From assembly GCA_905233345.1 (NCBI GenBank), contig CAJODQ010000009.1:1-57914 (forward strand): a stretch of 57,914 nucleotides of DNA, in the 5' to 3' direction. The stretch's first letter is position 1. Each line of letters opens with the position of its first letter. The stretch comes from an uncultured Bacteroidales bacterium (GTDB taxonomy: Bacteria > Bacteroidota > Bacteroidia > Bacteroidales > UBA932). The notes under the pieces were generated by a model. That model was given only the letters and a program-made list of their open reading frames with translations, ran no database searches and had not been told where the DNA came from. The translations under genes were made by a program, and so were the position numbers. Of the stretch, positions 43,170-51,731 are shown piece after piece.

Positions 43170-44188
43170 TCAAAAGCGAACACAATGGTGTTCTCGTACA
43201 CCTCGCCCGGTTTCAGCGTCTCGAACGGGAAGTCCGGCCGGTTGGGCGAGTCGGGGAAAAACTGGCACTCCAGCGCCACGCCGTCGTAGTCGCGGTATTC
43301 CTTGCCACTCTTCGACAGCGGACAGCCCGCCAGCCAGTTGCCCGTGTAGACCTGGATGCCCGGCGCGTCCGTGCTGACCGTCAGCCGGCGGCCCGTCGTG
43401 GGTTCGGTGAGCCGCGCTACGGGCTGTACCAGCCCCTTCTGCCAGTCGTCCACCAGGAAGCAATTGTCGTAGCCTTTGCCATAGTTCAATGCGGGGAAAT
43501 CGGCTTTCAAGTCGCGCCCAATGGGCTTGGCCGTGGTGAAATCCATGGGCGTTCCCTTGACCGATGCAGGTTCCCCCGGCAGTGGGATCAGGTTCTCGTC
43601 GATGGACAGATAACGCGAAGCAAAGAGCTTGAGCTCGTGCGCCGTCACGTCACCCGCATCCTCCCCTTTCAGGTTGAAGTACGCATGATTTGTCAGGTTG
43701 ACAACGGTCTCCGCATCGGACACCGCGGACAGATGTAGCGTCAGCTTGTGGTCATCGCTCCAGGTGTAGCGCGCCTCCACGTGCAGATTGCCGGGATAGC
43801 CCGCATCCCCATCCGGGCTGTCAAGCAGGAAGATCACGCCGTCGCGGATCTCCCGGGCCTTCCAGATGCGGTTGGCGAAGCACTGCGCGCCGGGACCGCC
43901 GTGCAGGTGGTTCGGGCCGTTGTTGATGGCCAGCGCATATTCTTTGCCGTCCAACGAGAAGCGGCCCTTCGCAATGCGGTTGGCAAAGCGGCCGGGCACC
44001 TTGCCCATGCAGGGACCGTCCGTATCGTAGTCTTCCGGATTGTGGTAGCCCAGCACCACGTCGGCCATGTTCCCGTTCTTGTCGGGCACCACCACCGACA
44101 CGATGCCGGCGCCCAGATTCGACAGGATGACTTCGGAACCGTCGGTATTGACGATGCTGAACAGTTTGATGTCGTCGGGGTTGATCAT
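43166..44188 (-). CDS. galM: Galactose mutarotase (aldose 1-epimerase)
   Basis: 340 residues, normal length. The catalytic histidines lie in NGPNHLHGGPGAQCFANRIW and NLTNHAYFNLKG; the catalytic Glu is in VALECQFFPDSPNRPDFP. It interconverts beta- and alpha-D-galactose so that galactokinase receives the alpha form. It has no signal peptide, so it is cytosolic. It follows galK after 5 bases. Confidence 0.96.
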   Translation of the reverse strand: MINPDDIKLFSIVNTDGSEVILSNLGAGIVSVVVPDKNGNMADVVLGYHNPEDYDTDGPCMGKVPGRFANRIAKGRFSLDGKEYALAINNGPNHLHGGPGAQCFANRIWKAREIRDGVIFLLDSPDGDAGYPGNLHVEARYTWSDDHKLTLHLSAVSDAETVVNLTNHAYFNLKGEDAGDVTAHELKLFASRYLSIDENLIPLPGEPASVKGTPMDFTTAKPIGRDLKADFPALNYGKGYDNCFLVDDWQKGLVQPVARLTEPTTGRRLTVSTDAPGIQVYTGNWLAGCPLSKSGKEYRDYDGVALECQFFPDSPNRPDFPFETLKPGEVYENTIVFAFE

Positions 44189-44193
44189 GGCGT

Positions 44194-45348
44194 TTAGATT
44201 TCGCGGGCGCCGTCGGAGATCTCCACCTCAATGACGCGCGGATCCTTGTCGAATTTGACCATGTATTTCTCTTTCACGTCGGCGATGTAGTCGGCCACGC
44301 CTTCTTTCTTCACCAGCGCGATCACGCAGCCGCCGAAGCCGCCGCCCATCATGCGGGCACCGAGCACGTCCTTGTGTTCCCGGGCGATGTCGACGATAAA
44401 ATCGAGCTCCGGGCAGCTCACGCCGTATTCCTGGCTCAGGCCGTCGTGCGTGGCATAGATCTGCTTACCCACTTCCACGAAGTCGCCCTTTTCCATGGCA
44501 GCGCAGGCCGCCATCAGGCGCTTGTTCTCGTTGATGACGAAGGCGCAGCGCTTGAACGACATCGGGTCCATTTCAGCGTGATGGGCTTCCAGCTCCTCCA
44601 TCGTGACGTCGCGCAGGAGTTCCACTTCCGGACGGTATTTCTTGATCACAGCAACGCCTTCCTCGCACTGGGCGCGGCGCACGTTGTATTCCGACGAGGC
44701 GAGCGTATGCTTGACCATTGTGTCGATCAGCACGATCTCGATGCCTTTGGGCTTGAAGGGAACCAGATCGAACATCAGGCTGCGGCAGTCCAGGCGCACC
44801 ACGTGGCCTTTCTGGCCGAAGATCGAAGCGAACTGGTCCATGATGCCGCAGCGCACGCCGATGTAGTGGTGTTCGGTCATCTGGCCAATCTTGGCAAGTT
44901 CCTGCTTGCTGAACTTCAGGTCGAAGAGTGCGTTCAGGGCTGTGCCAACGCACGATTCCAGGGCCGCTGAGGAAGACATGCCGGCGCCCAGGGGCACATC
45001 GCCCCCGAACACGGCGTCAAAGCCGCCCACATTCGCGCCGCGCTGGCGCATTTCCTCGATCACGCCGAAGAAATACGACGCCCACTGCTCCTTCGGCTGC
45101 GGGCCTCCGATGCGGAAGAAGAGCGCCGCATCGTCATGGTCGATGGAGATCAGGTTGACCAGCTGCGTACCGTTGGGCCGGATCGCCATGCTGATGGCCT
45201 TGTCCACGGCACCCGGCAGCACATAGCCGCCGTTATAGTCGGTATGCTCGCCGATGATGTTAATACGTCCCGGCGCCGTGAAGAAGCGCGGTTTTCCTTC
45301 GCCGAAATAGTTCGCGAATTTGTCTTTGAGGATTTTCTTGTCAATCAT
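44194..45348 (-). CDS. galK: Galactokinase
   Basis: 384 residues of the GHMP kinase family. Galactokinase signature GRINIIGEHTDYNGGYVLPGA, ATP loop PLGAGMSSSAALE, and C-terminal GARMMGGGFGGCVIAL. It makes galactose-1-phosphate, the entry to the Leloir pathway; galT and galE are not in the window. It stands between the GH2 gene (40 bases) and galM (5 bases). Confidence 0.97.
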   Translation of the reverse strand: MIDKKILKDKFANYFGEGKPRFFTAPGRINIIGEHTDYNGGYVLPGAVDKAISMAIRPNGTQLVNLISIDHDDAALFFRIGGPQPKEQWASYFFGVIEEMRQRGANVGGFDAVFGGDVPLGAGMSSSAALESCVGTALNALFDLKFSKQELAKIGQMTEHHYIGVRCGIMDQFASIFGQKGHVVRLDCRSLMFDLVPFKPKGIEIVLIDTMVKHTLASSEYNVRRAQCEEGVAVIKKYRPEVELLRDVTMEELEAHHAEMDPMSFKRCAFVINENKRLMAACAAMEKGDFVEVGKQIYATHDGLSQEYGVSCPELDFIVDIAREHKDVLGARMMGGGFGGCVIALVKKEGVADYIADVKEKYMVKFDKDPRVIEVEISDGAREI

Positions 45349-45388
45349 AATTATCTATTTTATTGTTATTATCGCCTTCATTCCGATC

Positions 45389-47836
45389 TCATTTCACCCT
45401 AAATACCAACGACCCTGCCGTCAAGCCCTCGGATACGGCCATTACCTTGATCGTGCCGCGGTTGGCGGCCGATTGCACGATGGCCGTGAGCTGGCCGCTG
45501 AAGGCCGGCATCGTCCGCGACTGGAACGGCACCAGGCAGGTGGCGTCACCGTTGGCGACCGCCCGCAGGCTGCCCGCTCCCGATACTTCAAACGTCACGT
45601 CGTTCGTCGCCATCGGGCAAAGATTGCCGTCTTCGTCGACGATGCGCACCGTGATGTACGCCAAATCGAGGCCGTCGTCATCGAGCACCTTGCGGTCGCA
45701 GCTCAGCTCAATATGGTCGGGCTCACCCGCCGTGCAGATGATTTCGCGCTGCTGCGCCTTTCCCGCGGCATCATACGCCACCACTTCCAGTTCGCCGGGC
45801 GTAAAGACCACGTCGGGCCACATCAGGCGGTAGCGCGGCATCGTGGCGGCACTGTTTTCCACGTCGTTCATGCCCGAGTTCACCGTATCGGCCTTCGCGA
45901 AGCGCTGCACGCCCTGCGACACGCCGTTCACGAAGAGTTCCGCCATGGGATAGCTCGTGTAGCAGAACACGGGGACCTTCTCCCCTTCCGCCCAATTCCA
46001 GTGCGGCAGCAGGTGCAGCGTCGGGACATCCTTGCGCCACTGCGAACGGTAGAGCCAGTAGCGGTCCTTGGGCAGTGAGGCCAGGTCGAAGATACCGAAA
46101 TAGGAGCTGTGGCTCGGCCAGGCATCCACGTCGTAAGGCGTGGGCTCGCCCAGGTAGTCGAAGCCCGTCCAGACGAACTGTCCGATGGTCCAGGGATAAT
46201 CGTCCATCATCGCGAAATCGATGTCCGGCACATTCGACCACCAGCAGTATTCCACATCGTAGGCGGAGCTCTGGTTGTCGGGATAGCGGGCACCGGCTTT
46301 CAGTTCGACGGGCAGCTTGTACACCCCGCGTGAACTCACGGTCGAAGCGGTTTCCGAACCCAGCAGCAGTTTCTGATGTAACAGTTCGTAAGCCTCTGTA
46401 TATTTGTGTGTTCTGTAGTTAAAGCCAACGACATCCAGCAGCTGGGCAAAGCCGTTCCGCACCACACAGTCGGCCCGGTCCATGCCCGCCGTCACCAGGC
46501 GCGTCGGATCTTCCCGGTGGCAGATTTCCTGCAGGAACGAGACCACCAGGAAGCCTTCGTCTTCGCATTGCGTCGGCACTTCGTTGCCAATCCCCCACAT
46601 CACCACGGACGGGTTGTTGCGGAAATGCCGGATCATGTTGACCATGTCTTTTTCCGCCCAATGGTCGAAGTACCGGTGGTAGCCGTTTTCGCACTTGGGG
46701 AGGTCCCATTCGTCAAAGGCTTCCACCAACATCATGAAGCCCATCTCATCGCAGAGTTCCACGAGTTCGGGCGCGGGCATGTTGTGCGTCGTGCGGATGG
46801 CGTCGCAGCCCATCTCTTTGAGGAGTTCGAGCTGGTGCTGCAGGGCAGCTTTATTGACTGCGGCGCCGAGCGGGCCGAGGTCGTGGTGGTTGCACACGCC
46901 CTGGATTTTGCGGCGTTCGCCATTGAGATAAAAGCCCTCGTTGGGCACAATCTCGACTTGGCGGAGGCCGAAGCAGGTGGTATATTCGTCGAGTTTCCGG
47001 TTGCTCTCCGCTTCATAGATTTGCGTCACGGCGCGATACAGGTCCGGGTGTTCGGGCGACCAGAGCTGGGGTTTCGGAATCCGGATCCGTTGCATTAGCG
47101 GAACGGATGCCTCGCCGTCGTACATGGCCTTGACGGAGCCGTCGGGGCCGTAGATCGTGGTCAGGACGCGGAGCCCTTCCCGACAGCCCTCCAGCGTGAC
47201 ATCGATGGTGATGATGGCTTCCTGCTCGGAGAGTTTCGTCGTGCGCACGCAGGTGCCCCAGACGGGGATGTGCGCTTTGTCGGTCCGGATCAGGTGGACG
47301 TTGCGGTAGAGGCCGGCGCCGGGATACCAGCGGGAGGAATTGGGCAGGTTTTCGAGGCTGACTTCCAGGCGGTTGTTTTTGCCGTCGGGGTGCAGGTATT
47401 CCGTGATGTCGGCGTGGAATGCGTTATAGCCGTAAGGCCATTCGGTCACGAACTTACCGTTGACGCGCACTTGGGCGTTGCTCATGGCGCCGTCGAAAAG
47501 CAGCGCGACAGACTGATTTGTCGGGTCGAATTCTTCCAGGTCGAGGGTCGTGCGATACCAGCCCTTGCCCACGTACGGCAGGCCGCCGGTGCGGCCGGTG
47601 TGCTCGGTGATCTGGGTTTCGAAGTTCTGGGTCACGCGGACGGCCTGCAGGTCGTTGTTGCGGTCGAAGGGTCCGTAGATGGCCCAGTCGTGCGGCACGG
47701 TGACCGCTTGCCAGTGCACGCTGTCGCGGCTGAACTCCCACTGCGTCAGCAGGGTCTCCTGCCGCGGCGACGACTGCTGGCCGCATCCGCCCAATAAGAC
47801 GATGGCCAATAAGCAAACTATGTTAATTCTTTTCAT
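45389..47836 (-). CDS. Glycoside hydrolase family 2 (beta-galactosidase type) lipoprotein
   Basis: 815 residues. Lipoprotein signal MKRINIVCLLAIVLLGGC, with uncharged +2 residues (QQ), which favours retention facing the periplasm. GH2 sugar-binding, immunoglobulin-like and TIM-barrel domains follow in order. The acid/base Glu is in MWGIGNEVPTQ and the nucleophile in LLLGSETASTVSS; GVCNHHDLGPLGAAV is typical of the barrel. A C-terminal bacterial Ig-like domain (DHIELSCDRKVLDDDGLDLA) ends the protein. Position between GH53 and galK points to beta-galactosidase activity on galacto-oligosaccharides. Confidence 0.92.
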   Translation of the reverse strand: MKRINIVCLLAIVLLGGCGQQSSPRQETLLTQWEFSRDSVHWQAVTVPHDWAIYGPFDRNNDLQAVRVTQNFETQITEHTGRTGGLPYVGKGWYRTTLDLEEFDPTNQSVALLFDGAMSNAQVRVNGKFVTEWPYGYNAFHADITEYLHPDGKNNRLEVSLENLPNSSRWYPGAGLYRNVHLIRTDKAHIPVWGTCVRTTKLSEQEAIITIDVTLEGCREGLRVLTTIYGPDGSVKAMYDGEASVPLMQRIRIPKPQLWSPEHPDLYRAVTQIYEAESNRKLDEYTTCFGLRQVEIVPNEGFYLNGERRKIQGVCNHHDLGPLGAAVNKAALQHQLELLKEMGCDAIRTTHNMPAPELVELCDEMGFMMLVEAFDEWDLPKCENGYHRYFDHWAEKDMVNMIRHFRNNPSVVMWGIGNEVPTQCEDEGFLVVSFLQEICHREDPTRLVTAGMDRADCVVRNGFAQLLDVVGFNYRTHKYTEAYELLHQKLLLGSETASTVSSRGVYKLPVELKAGARYPDNQSSAYDVEYCWWSNVPDIDFAMMDDYPWTIGQFVWTGFDYLGEPTPYDVDAWPSHSSYFGIFDLASLPKDRYWLYRSQWRKDVPTLHLLPHWNWAEGEKVPVFCYTSYPMAELFVNGVSQGVQRFAKADTVNSGMNDVENSAATMPRYRLMWPDVVFTPGELEVVAYDAAGKAQQREIICTAGEPDHIELSCDRKVLDDDGLDLAYITVRIVDEDGNLCPMATNDVTFEVSGAGSLRAVANGDATCLVPFQSRTMPAFSGQLTAIVQSAANRGTIKVMAVSEGLTAGSLVFRVK

Positions 47837-47847
47837 ATTTCGACGTC

Positions 47848-47868
47848 ATTCCGGGCTTGACCCGGAAT
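47848..47868. repeat. Dispersed palindromic repeat, copy 3 (between GH53 and GH2 genes)
   Basis: ATTCCGGG-N5-CCCGGAAT with perfect arms, in the 39-base gap between the two glycosidase genes of the galactan operon. Confidence 0.9.
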
Positions 47869-47875
47869 CTCTTCA

Positions 47876-48913
47876 TTATTTAAATGCATCCAACGCTTCC
47901 GTTGGCTTGCCACTGTTGTCAAACGCACACTTAGAATACTTGCTCCAGGCCTCATAGCCTTCCGGCTCCCAGTACAGGACGCCAGTGCAGTGGCTGTTGC
48001 TCTCCAGCGAACGGGCGATCAAGTCGCTCAAGAAGCTCTTGCAGGCCGCCGCCTCCCGCCAGTCCATGCCCACCTCGCAAACGATTGTCTCCTTCCCCAA
48101 CAGATCATATAATTTCTTGATATTCTCGCAAATCTGCTGATTGTACTGCTGCCAGTTCGATTTCTCCGGATAGAGCGACAGCCCGATCAGGTCACACTGA
48201 CCTCCGTTGATCTTGAAGCTCTTGAAGAACCAGTCCAGGGTTTCCCACTTCCAGCCGTTATCCACGTGTACCATCACTTTTGCGCTGGGGAACACGGCCT
48301 TGGCCGCCGTGTAGCCTGCATTGTGCAGCTGCACGTAGCTCGCGAAGCCCGCATCCGTATAATTCTGTCCGTCCGGCCAGAGCATACCGCCGGTCGTCTC
48401 GTTGCCCACTTGGATCCATTCCGGCGTGACGCCAGCAGATTTCAGTGCGTTCAGTATGTCAGTGGTATGGTCCGCCACGGCTTTCTTCAGGCCCGCGAAA
48501 TCCAGATTCTTCCAGGCCGCGGGCTTGTTCTGCTTGCCCGGATCCGCCCACGAGTCGCTGTAGTGGAAGTCGATCATCACGCGCATACCCAGGGCGTTCG
48601 CGCGTTTGGCCTTGGCCACCACGTCGTCCTTCCCGCACCAGCCGTTCTCCGGATTGACCCACACGCGCAGGCGAATGGCATTCATGCCCAGGCTCTTGAG
48701 CAGCGCCATGCACTCGCTCTGCGTGCCGTCCGCTTTATAGAATTTGCACCCCGCCTGCTCCATCTCGGTTACCCAGCTCACATCGGCGCCTTTGGCAAAG
48801 TCGCTTTTGACGGGCGTAGGCTCCGGCTCCGGTTCGGGTTCTGGTTCGGGCTGTTCGCAACTGGATGCAGAAAGGATCAGCAGCGCGAAGGCGAGGGCGA
48901 AGAATCGTTTCAT
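47876..48913 (-). CDS. Arabinogalactan endo-beta-1,4-galactanase (GH53) lipoprotein
   Basis: 345 residues. Lipoprotein signal MKRFFALAFALLILSASSC followed by EQ and a (PE)n linker, an acidic start that in Bacteroides marks surface export. GH53 TIM barrel: FAKGADVSWVTEMEQAG, GMNAIRLRVWVNPENGW, acid/base in WIQVGNETTGG, nucleophile in IVCEVGMDW. It cuts beta-1,4-galactan (pectin side chains). First gene of the galactan/galactose operon on the minus strand. No SusC/SusD pair is in the window. Confidence 0.94.
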   Translation of the reverse strand: MKRFFALAFALLILSASSCEQPEPEPEPEPEPTPVKSDFAKGADVSWVTEMEQAGCKFYKADGTQSECMALLKSLGMNAIRLRVWVNPENGWCGKDDVVAKAKRANALGMRVMIDFHYSDSWADPGKQNKPAAWKNLDFAGLKKAVADHTTDILNALKSAGVTPEWIQVGNETTGGMLWPDGQNYTDAGFASYVQLHNAGYTAAKAVFPSAKVMVHVDNGWKWETLDWFFKSFKINGGQCDLIGLSLYPEKSNWQQYNQQICENIKKLYDLLGKETIVCEVGMDWREAAACKSFLSDLIARSLESNSHCTGVLYWEPEGYEAWSKYSKCAFDNSGKPTEALDAFK

Positions 48914-48969
48914 GCGGCGGAATATTCGAATTAACCTTTAAAGATAGTAATTAATTTCGAATTTTTTGA

Positions 48970-48977
48970 TACATTTG
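48970..48977 (+). promoter_or_regulatory. -7 box of tRNA-Gly
   Basis: TACATTTG, full TAnnTTTG match, 11 bases before the tRNA 5' end. On the other strand TATCTTTA (complement of 48939-48946) is a weaker candidate for the GH53 gene. Confidence 0.5.
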
Positions 48978-48987
48978 CAATCCCATC

Positions 48988-49060
48988 GCGGTAGTAGCTC
49001 AGTTGGTAGAGCGTTGGCTTCCCAAGCCGAAGGTCGCGAGTTCGAGACTCGTCTACCGCT
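48988..49060 (+). tRNA. tRNA-Gly (anticodon CCC)
   Basis: 73 bases. Acceptor GCGGTAG pairs with CTACCGC, discriminator T. Anticodon arm TTGGC-TTCCCAA-GCCGA with anticodon CCC; T arm with TTCGAGA loop. CCA is not encoded. It is followed by a strong terminator. Confidence 0.95.
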
Positions 49061-49062
49061 CT

Positions 49063-49100
49063 AGAAAAAACAGCAACGCCCCAGCGTTGCTGTTTTTTCT
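49063..49100 (+). terminator. Terminator after tRNA-Gly
   Basis: AGAAAAAACAGCAACGC pairs with GCGTTGCTGTTTTTTCT around a CCCCA loop: a 17-base perfect stem with A-tract and U-tract. Confidence 0.9.
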
Positions 49101-49166
49101 TCCGCTTTTCAAAAAAAATTGCGGACATTCAGAAAATTTTTGCATCTTTGCAGTCCCGAACGATGA

Positions 49167-49241
49167 AGGGGCGTAGCTCAGCTGGTTTAGAGCGCTTCAG
49201 TCACATTGAAGAGGTCATCGGTTCGAATCCGATCGTCCCTA
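49167..49241 (+). tRNA. tRNA-Val (anticodon CAC)
   Basis: 75 bases. Acceptor AGGGGCG pairs with CGTCCCT (one G-T pair), discriminator A. Anticodon arm CTTCA-GTCACAT-TGAAG gives CAC; T arm ATCGG-TTCGAAT-CCGAT. CCA is not encoded. A -7-like CATCTTTG lies at 49143-49150. Confidence 0.93.
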
Positions 49242-49242
49242 C

Positions 49243-49276
49243 AAAAAAAGCCTGGCACTTGTGTCAGGCTTTTTTT
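49243..49276 (+). terminator. Terminator after tRNA-Val
   Basis: AAAAAAAGCCTGGCAC pairs with GTGTCAGGCTTTTTTT (one G-T pair) around a 2-base loop, directly after the tRNA. Confidence 0.9.
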
Positions 49277-49495
49277 GTAGGGAGATTAGATCGGATGAGG
49301 ACCGAAGGTTCGAACCGACGCAGCGAGCGAGCGCAATCAAGCTTGCTTGAATTGCCGAGCCGCAAGGAGGAACAGCCGCGCAGCGGCTGAATCCGATCCC
49401 CTTCCCCTCGCGCTTCGCGCGATTTATGCCGCGATATTCGCGGCTATATTCGTGTAGGGACGCGAGATTTCTACCGCAAAATCGCGGCTTTTTTG
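49277..49495. other. Non-coding stretch rich in small inverted repeats
   Basis: No gene. The first 45 bases mirror the tRNA-Val 3' part on the other strand (complement of TAGGGAG, ATCGGAT and GGTTCGAACC). They are followed by mini-hairpins: TCAAGC-TT-GCTTGA near 49339, CAGCCGCGCAGCGGCTG near 49373, and CGCGCTTCGCGCG near 49409. Confidence 0.45.
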
Positions 49496-49503
49496 TATAT
49501 TTG
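49496..49503 (+). promoter_or_regulatory. -7 box of the transaldolase-like gene
   Basis: TATATTTG, full TAnnTTTG match, 22 bases before ATG 49526; it rules out the open-frame start at 49493. Confidence 0.55.
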
Positions 49504-49525
49504 CCAAAACGAAAAATCAAAGACC

Positions 49526-50179
49526 ATGAAATTCTTCTTAGACACAGCGAATGTCGACGACATCCGGAAAGCCAACGACATGGGCGTCATCTGCGGCGTC
49601 ACTACCAACCCCTCCCTCATCGCCAAGGAAGGCCGTGATTTCAAACAGGTTGTGGCGGAGATCGCCTCCATCGTAGACGGCCCCATTAGTGGCGAAGTCA
49701 AGGCCACGACAGTCGATGCGGAAGGCATGATCCGCGAAGGCCGCGAGATCGCTGCGATCCACAAGAACATGGTCGTCAAGATCCCGATGACCGTCGAAGG
49801 ACTCAAAGCCTGCCACGCGCTGGCCGCCGAAGGCATCAAGGTCAACATGACGCTGATTTTCACGGCCAATCAGGCCCTGCTGGCCGCCCGCTCCGGTGCT
49901 GCCTTCGTCAGCCCCTTCGTCGGCCGCCTCGACGACATCAGCGAACGCGGCACCGACCTCATCGCGGAAGTCGCCCAGATCTTCAATGCCCACGGCATCC
50001 AGTGCGAGATCATTGCCGCCAGCATCCGCCATCCCATGCACGTCACGGAATGCGCCCTCGCCGGTGCCGACATCGCCACCGTGCCCTATAAAGTCATCGA
50101 GCAGATGACCAAGCACCCGCTCACCGACCAGGGCATCGAGAAGTTCCGCAAAGACTACGAAGCAGTTTTTGGGAAATAA
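49526..50179 (+). CDS. Transaldolase / fructose-6-phosphate aldolase family
   Basis: 217 residues, the short (about 215-220 residue) class. Signature [31 protein letters not shown], the Schiff-base lysine in [15 protein letters not shown], and [31 protein letters not shown]. Members are either transaldolase (pentose phosphate pathway) or fructose-6-phosphate aldolase, which sequence reading cannot separate. In Bacteroidales this short form usually serves as the cell's transaldolase. Confidence 0.93.
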   Translation: MKFFLDTANVDDIRKANDMGVICGVTTNPSLIAKEGRDFKQVVAEIASIVDGPISGEVKATTVDAEGMIREGREIAAIHKNMVVKIPMTVEGLKACHALAAEGIKVNMTLIFTANQALLAARSGAAFVSPFVGRLDDISERGTDLIAEVAQIFNAHGIQCEIIAASIRHPMHVTECALAGADIATVPYKVIEQMTKHPLTDQGIEKFRKDYEAVFGK

Positions 50180-50182
50180 ACG

Positions 50183-50296
50183 ATGAAACAAACCGCTGAA
50201 CCCTACGAGCTCGTCTACACCGTCAAGCAGGAAGCGGATTTCACCCTGCGCATCGTCGCAGAGGATTGCCGGATCGTCGTCAGTACTTCCAAGTAG
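50183..50296 (+). CDS. Small ORF (37 residues) of unknown function
   Basis: Starts 3 bases after the transaldolase-like stop (MKQTAEPYELVYTV) and ends RIVVSTSK. GC-rich codon use matches the neighbours. Alternating polar and beta-branched residues suggest two short strands. It may be a small protein co-translated with the aldolase or the stub of a longer gene; no family is recognised. Confidence 0.4.
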   Translation: MKQTAEPYELVYTVKQEADFTLRIVAEDCRIVVSTSK

Positions 50297-50320
50297 ATCA
50301 GGATTCCGCTTCCTTAGAGT

Positions 50321-50405
50321 GCGGGTAACGTCCCATTATCTGGCAGGCTACCCGCAAAAACGGCCATTTTGACGGTGGCGGTCCAATGAATGGGACGCTA
50401 CCGTC
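50321..50405. terminator. Paired inverted repeats between convergent genes
   Basis: GCGGGTA / TACCCGC (50321-50327, 50349-50355, followed by AAAAA) and GACGGT / ACCGTC (50371-50376, 50400-50405). In addition AACGTCCCATT and its near-complement AATGGGACG lie in the two halves. Fills the gap before the rubrerythrin stop; probably a bidirectional terminator or a small repeat element. Confidence 0.4.
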
Positions 50406-50410
50406 ACCCG

Positions 50411-50950
50411 CTAATAGTTCTGAGCCAGTACCTGGAAGTAGCTCTGCGGATGGTCGCATACCGGACAGACTTCCGGTGCCGAAGGACCAATCACGATGTG
50501 CCCGCAGTTGCTGCACTGCCAGATCGCGTCGCCGTCTTTGGAGAATACCTTCTTGTCCTGGATGTTCTGCAGCAGCTTACGGTAGCGCTCCTCGTGATGC
50601 TTCTCGATAGCGCCCACCATTTCAAACTTGGCTGCAATTTCATCAAAGCCCTCCTCGCGGGCCTCGCGCGCCATCCGGGCATACATATCCGTCCACTCGA
50701 AGTTCTCGCCGGCAGCAGCGTCGGCCAAATTCTCAATGGTTCCGGGCACCGATCCGCCATGCAGATATTTGAACCAGATCTTTGCGTGCTCCTTCTCATT
50801 AGCGGCCGTCTCCTCGAAGAGGGCGGCAATCTGCACGAAGCCGTCTTTCTTGGCCTTGGAGGCATAATACGTGTACTTGTTCCGGGCCTGCGACTCTCCC
50901 GCAAAAGCCTCCATCAGATTCTTTTCAGTCTTGCTTCCTTTCAGATTCAT
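50411..50950 (-). CDS. rbr: Rubrerythrin
   Basis: 179 residues. An N-terminal di-iron four-helix domain ([54 protein letters not shown]) and a C-terminal rubredoxin domain with CSNCGH and CPVCDH. It reduces hydrogen peroxide in anaerobes. It is transcribed alone, 64 bases downstream of sodB. Its leader shares a conserved element (50954-50971) with the sodB leader. Confidence 0.96.
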   Translation of the reverse strand: MNLKGSKTEKNLMEAFAGESQARNKYTYYASKAKKDGFVQIAALFEETAANEKEHAKIWFKYLHGGSVPGTIENLADAAAGENFEWTDMYARMAREAREEGFDEIAAKFEMVGAIEKHHEERYRKLLQNIQDKKVFSKDGDAIWQCSNCGHIVIGPSAPEVCPVCDHPQSYFQVLAQNY

Positions 50951-51014
50951 GGTATTGATTATTAGTGGTTTTTAATAGTAGAATCACGCTTCTGCTTGTG
51001 GCGCGGTCCATCGT

Positions 51015-51656
51015 TTATTTGCTGTAGCGATGCTGGATTTCCGCCCAGTCGACAATCTTCCAGAGCTCCTTTAGGTGATCGGCACGACGGTTCTGATAGT
51101 CAAGATAGTACGCGTGCTCCCAAACGTCGAAGGTCAGCAGCGGTTTGAGGCCCTTGGTCACCGGGTTGTTCGCACCGGGCTCCTGCGAGATCACCAGCTC
51201 GCCCTTGTCGTCGGCCGACAGCCAGACCCAGCCGCTGCCGAACAGGCCCGCGCCCTTCGCCACGAACTCCGCCTGGAAAGTCTCCAGACTTCCCCACTGC
51301 TTCGCAATCTGGTCCGCCAGCTTCCCGGTCGGCACGTTGTCTTCCGCAGCCGCCCCCCTTCCGTCATTCCGGGCTTGACCCGGAATCTCCTTGAACTGCG
51401 TGAAATACAGATTATGATTCAAGATCTGCCCGGCATTGTTGAACACCGCCGCATTGCCCGACGGCCCGAAGGCCGGATTGGCCCGCTGCATGATCTCTGC
51501 CAGTCCCAGGCCCTCGTACGGGCTTCCCGGCAGTGCCGCATTCAAGTTATTGACATAGCCCTGCAGGTGCTTCCCGTGGTGGAAGCCCAGCGTCTGCGCG
51601 CTGATCACCGGCTCCAGCGCCTCCGGCGCGTAAGGTAATTCGATAAGTGTAAACAT
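51015..51656 (-). CDS. sodB: Superoxide dismutase (Fe/Mn) with a repeat-derived insertion
   Basis: 213 residues. Metal ligands: His in GFHHGKHLQGYVNNL, His in ILNHNLYFTQF, Asp and His in FDVWEHAYYLDYQNRRADHL. It removes superoxide. Between YFTQF and TGKLADQI, about 12 extra residues are found compared with typical Bacteroides enzymes; the segment EIPGQARND is the translation of the palindromic repeat at 51366-51386. The frame is kept. The insertion lies in the link between the N-terminal helical and C-terminal domains, so activity may be preserved. Confidence 0.95.
   Translation of the reverse strand: MFTLIELPYAPEALEPVISAQTLGFHHGKHLQGYVNNLNAALPGSPYEGLGLAEIMQRANPAFGPSGNAAVFNNAGQILNHNLYFTQFKEIPGQARNDGRGAAAEDNVPTGKLADQIAKQWGSLETFQAEFVAKGAGLFGSGWVWLSADDKGELVISQEPGANNPVTKGLKPLLTFDVWEHAYYLDYQNRRADHLKELWKIVDWAEIQHRYSK
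51366..51386. repeat. Dispersed palindromic repeat, copy 4 (inside sodB)
   Basis: ATTCCGGG-N5-CCCGGAAT with perfect arms, in frame within sodB, read as IPGQARN on the minus strand. Confidence 0.92.
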
Positions 51657-51731
51657 TGATTTCTAGTGGTTTATTCTGCCAATAAAGATACAATAAAGAA
51701 TCCGGATTTGCAACATCCGGGACGCGGGAAC

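Noticed and set aside
49277-49320. A second tRNA gene on the minus strand
   Set aside because: Only T-arm and acceptor-like pieces are present, with an insertion; no anticodon or D arm can be built.
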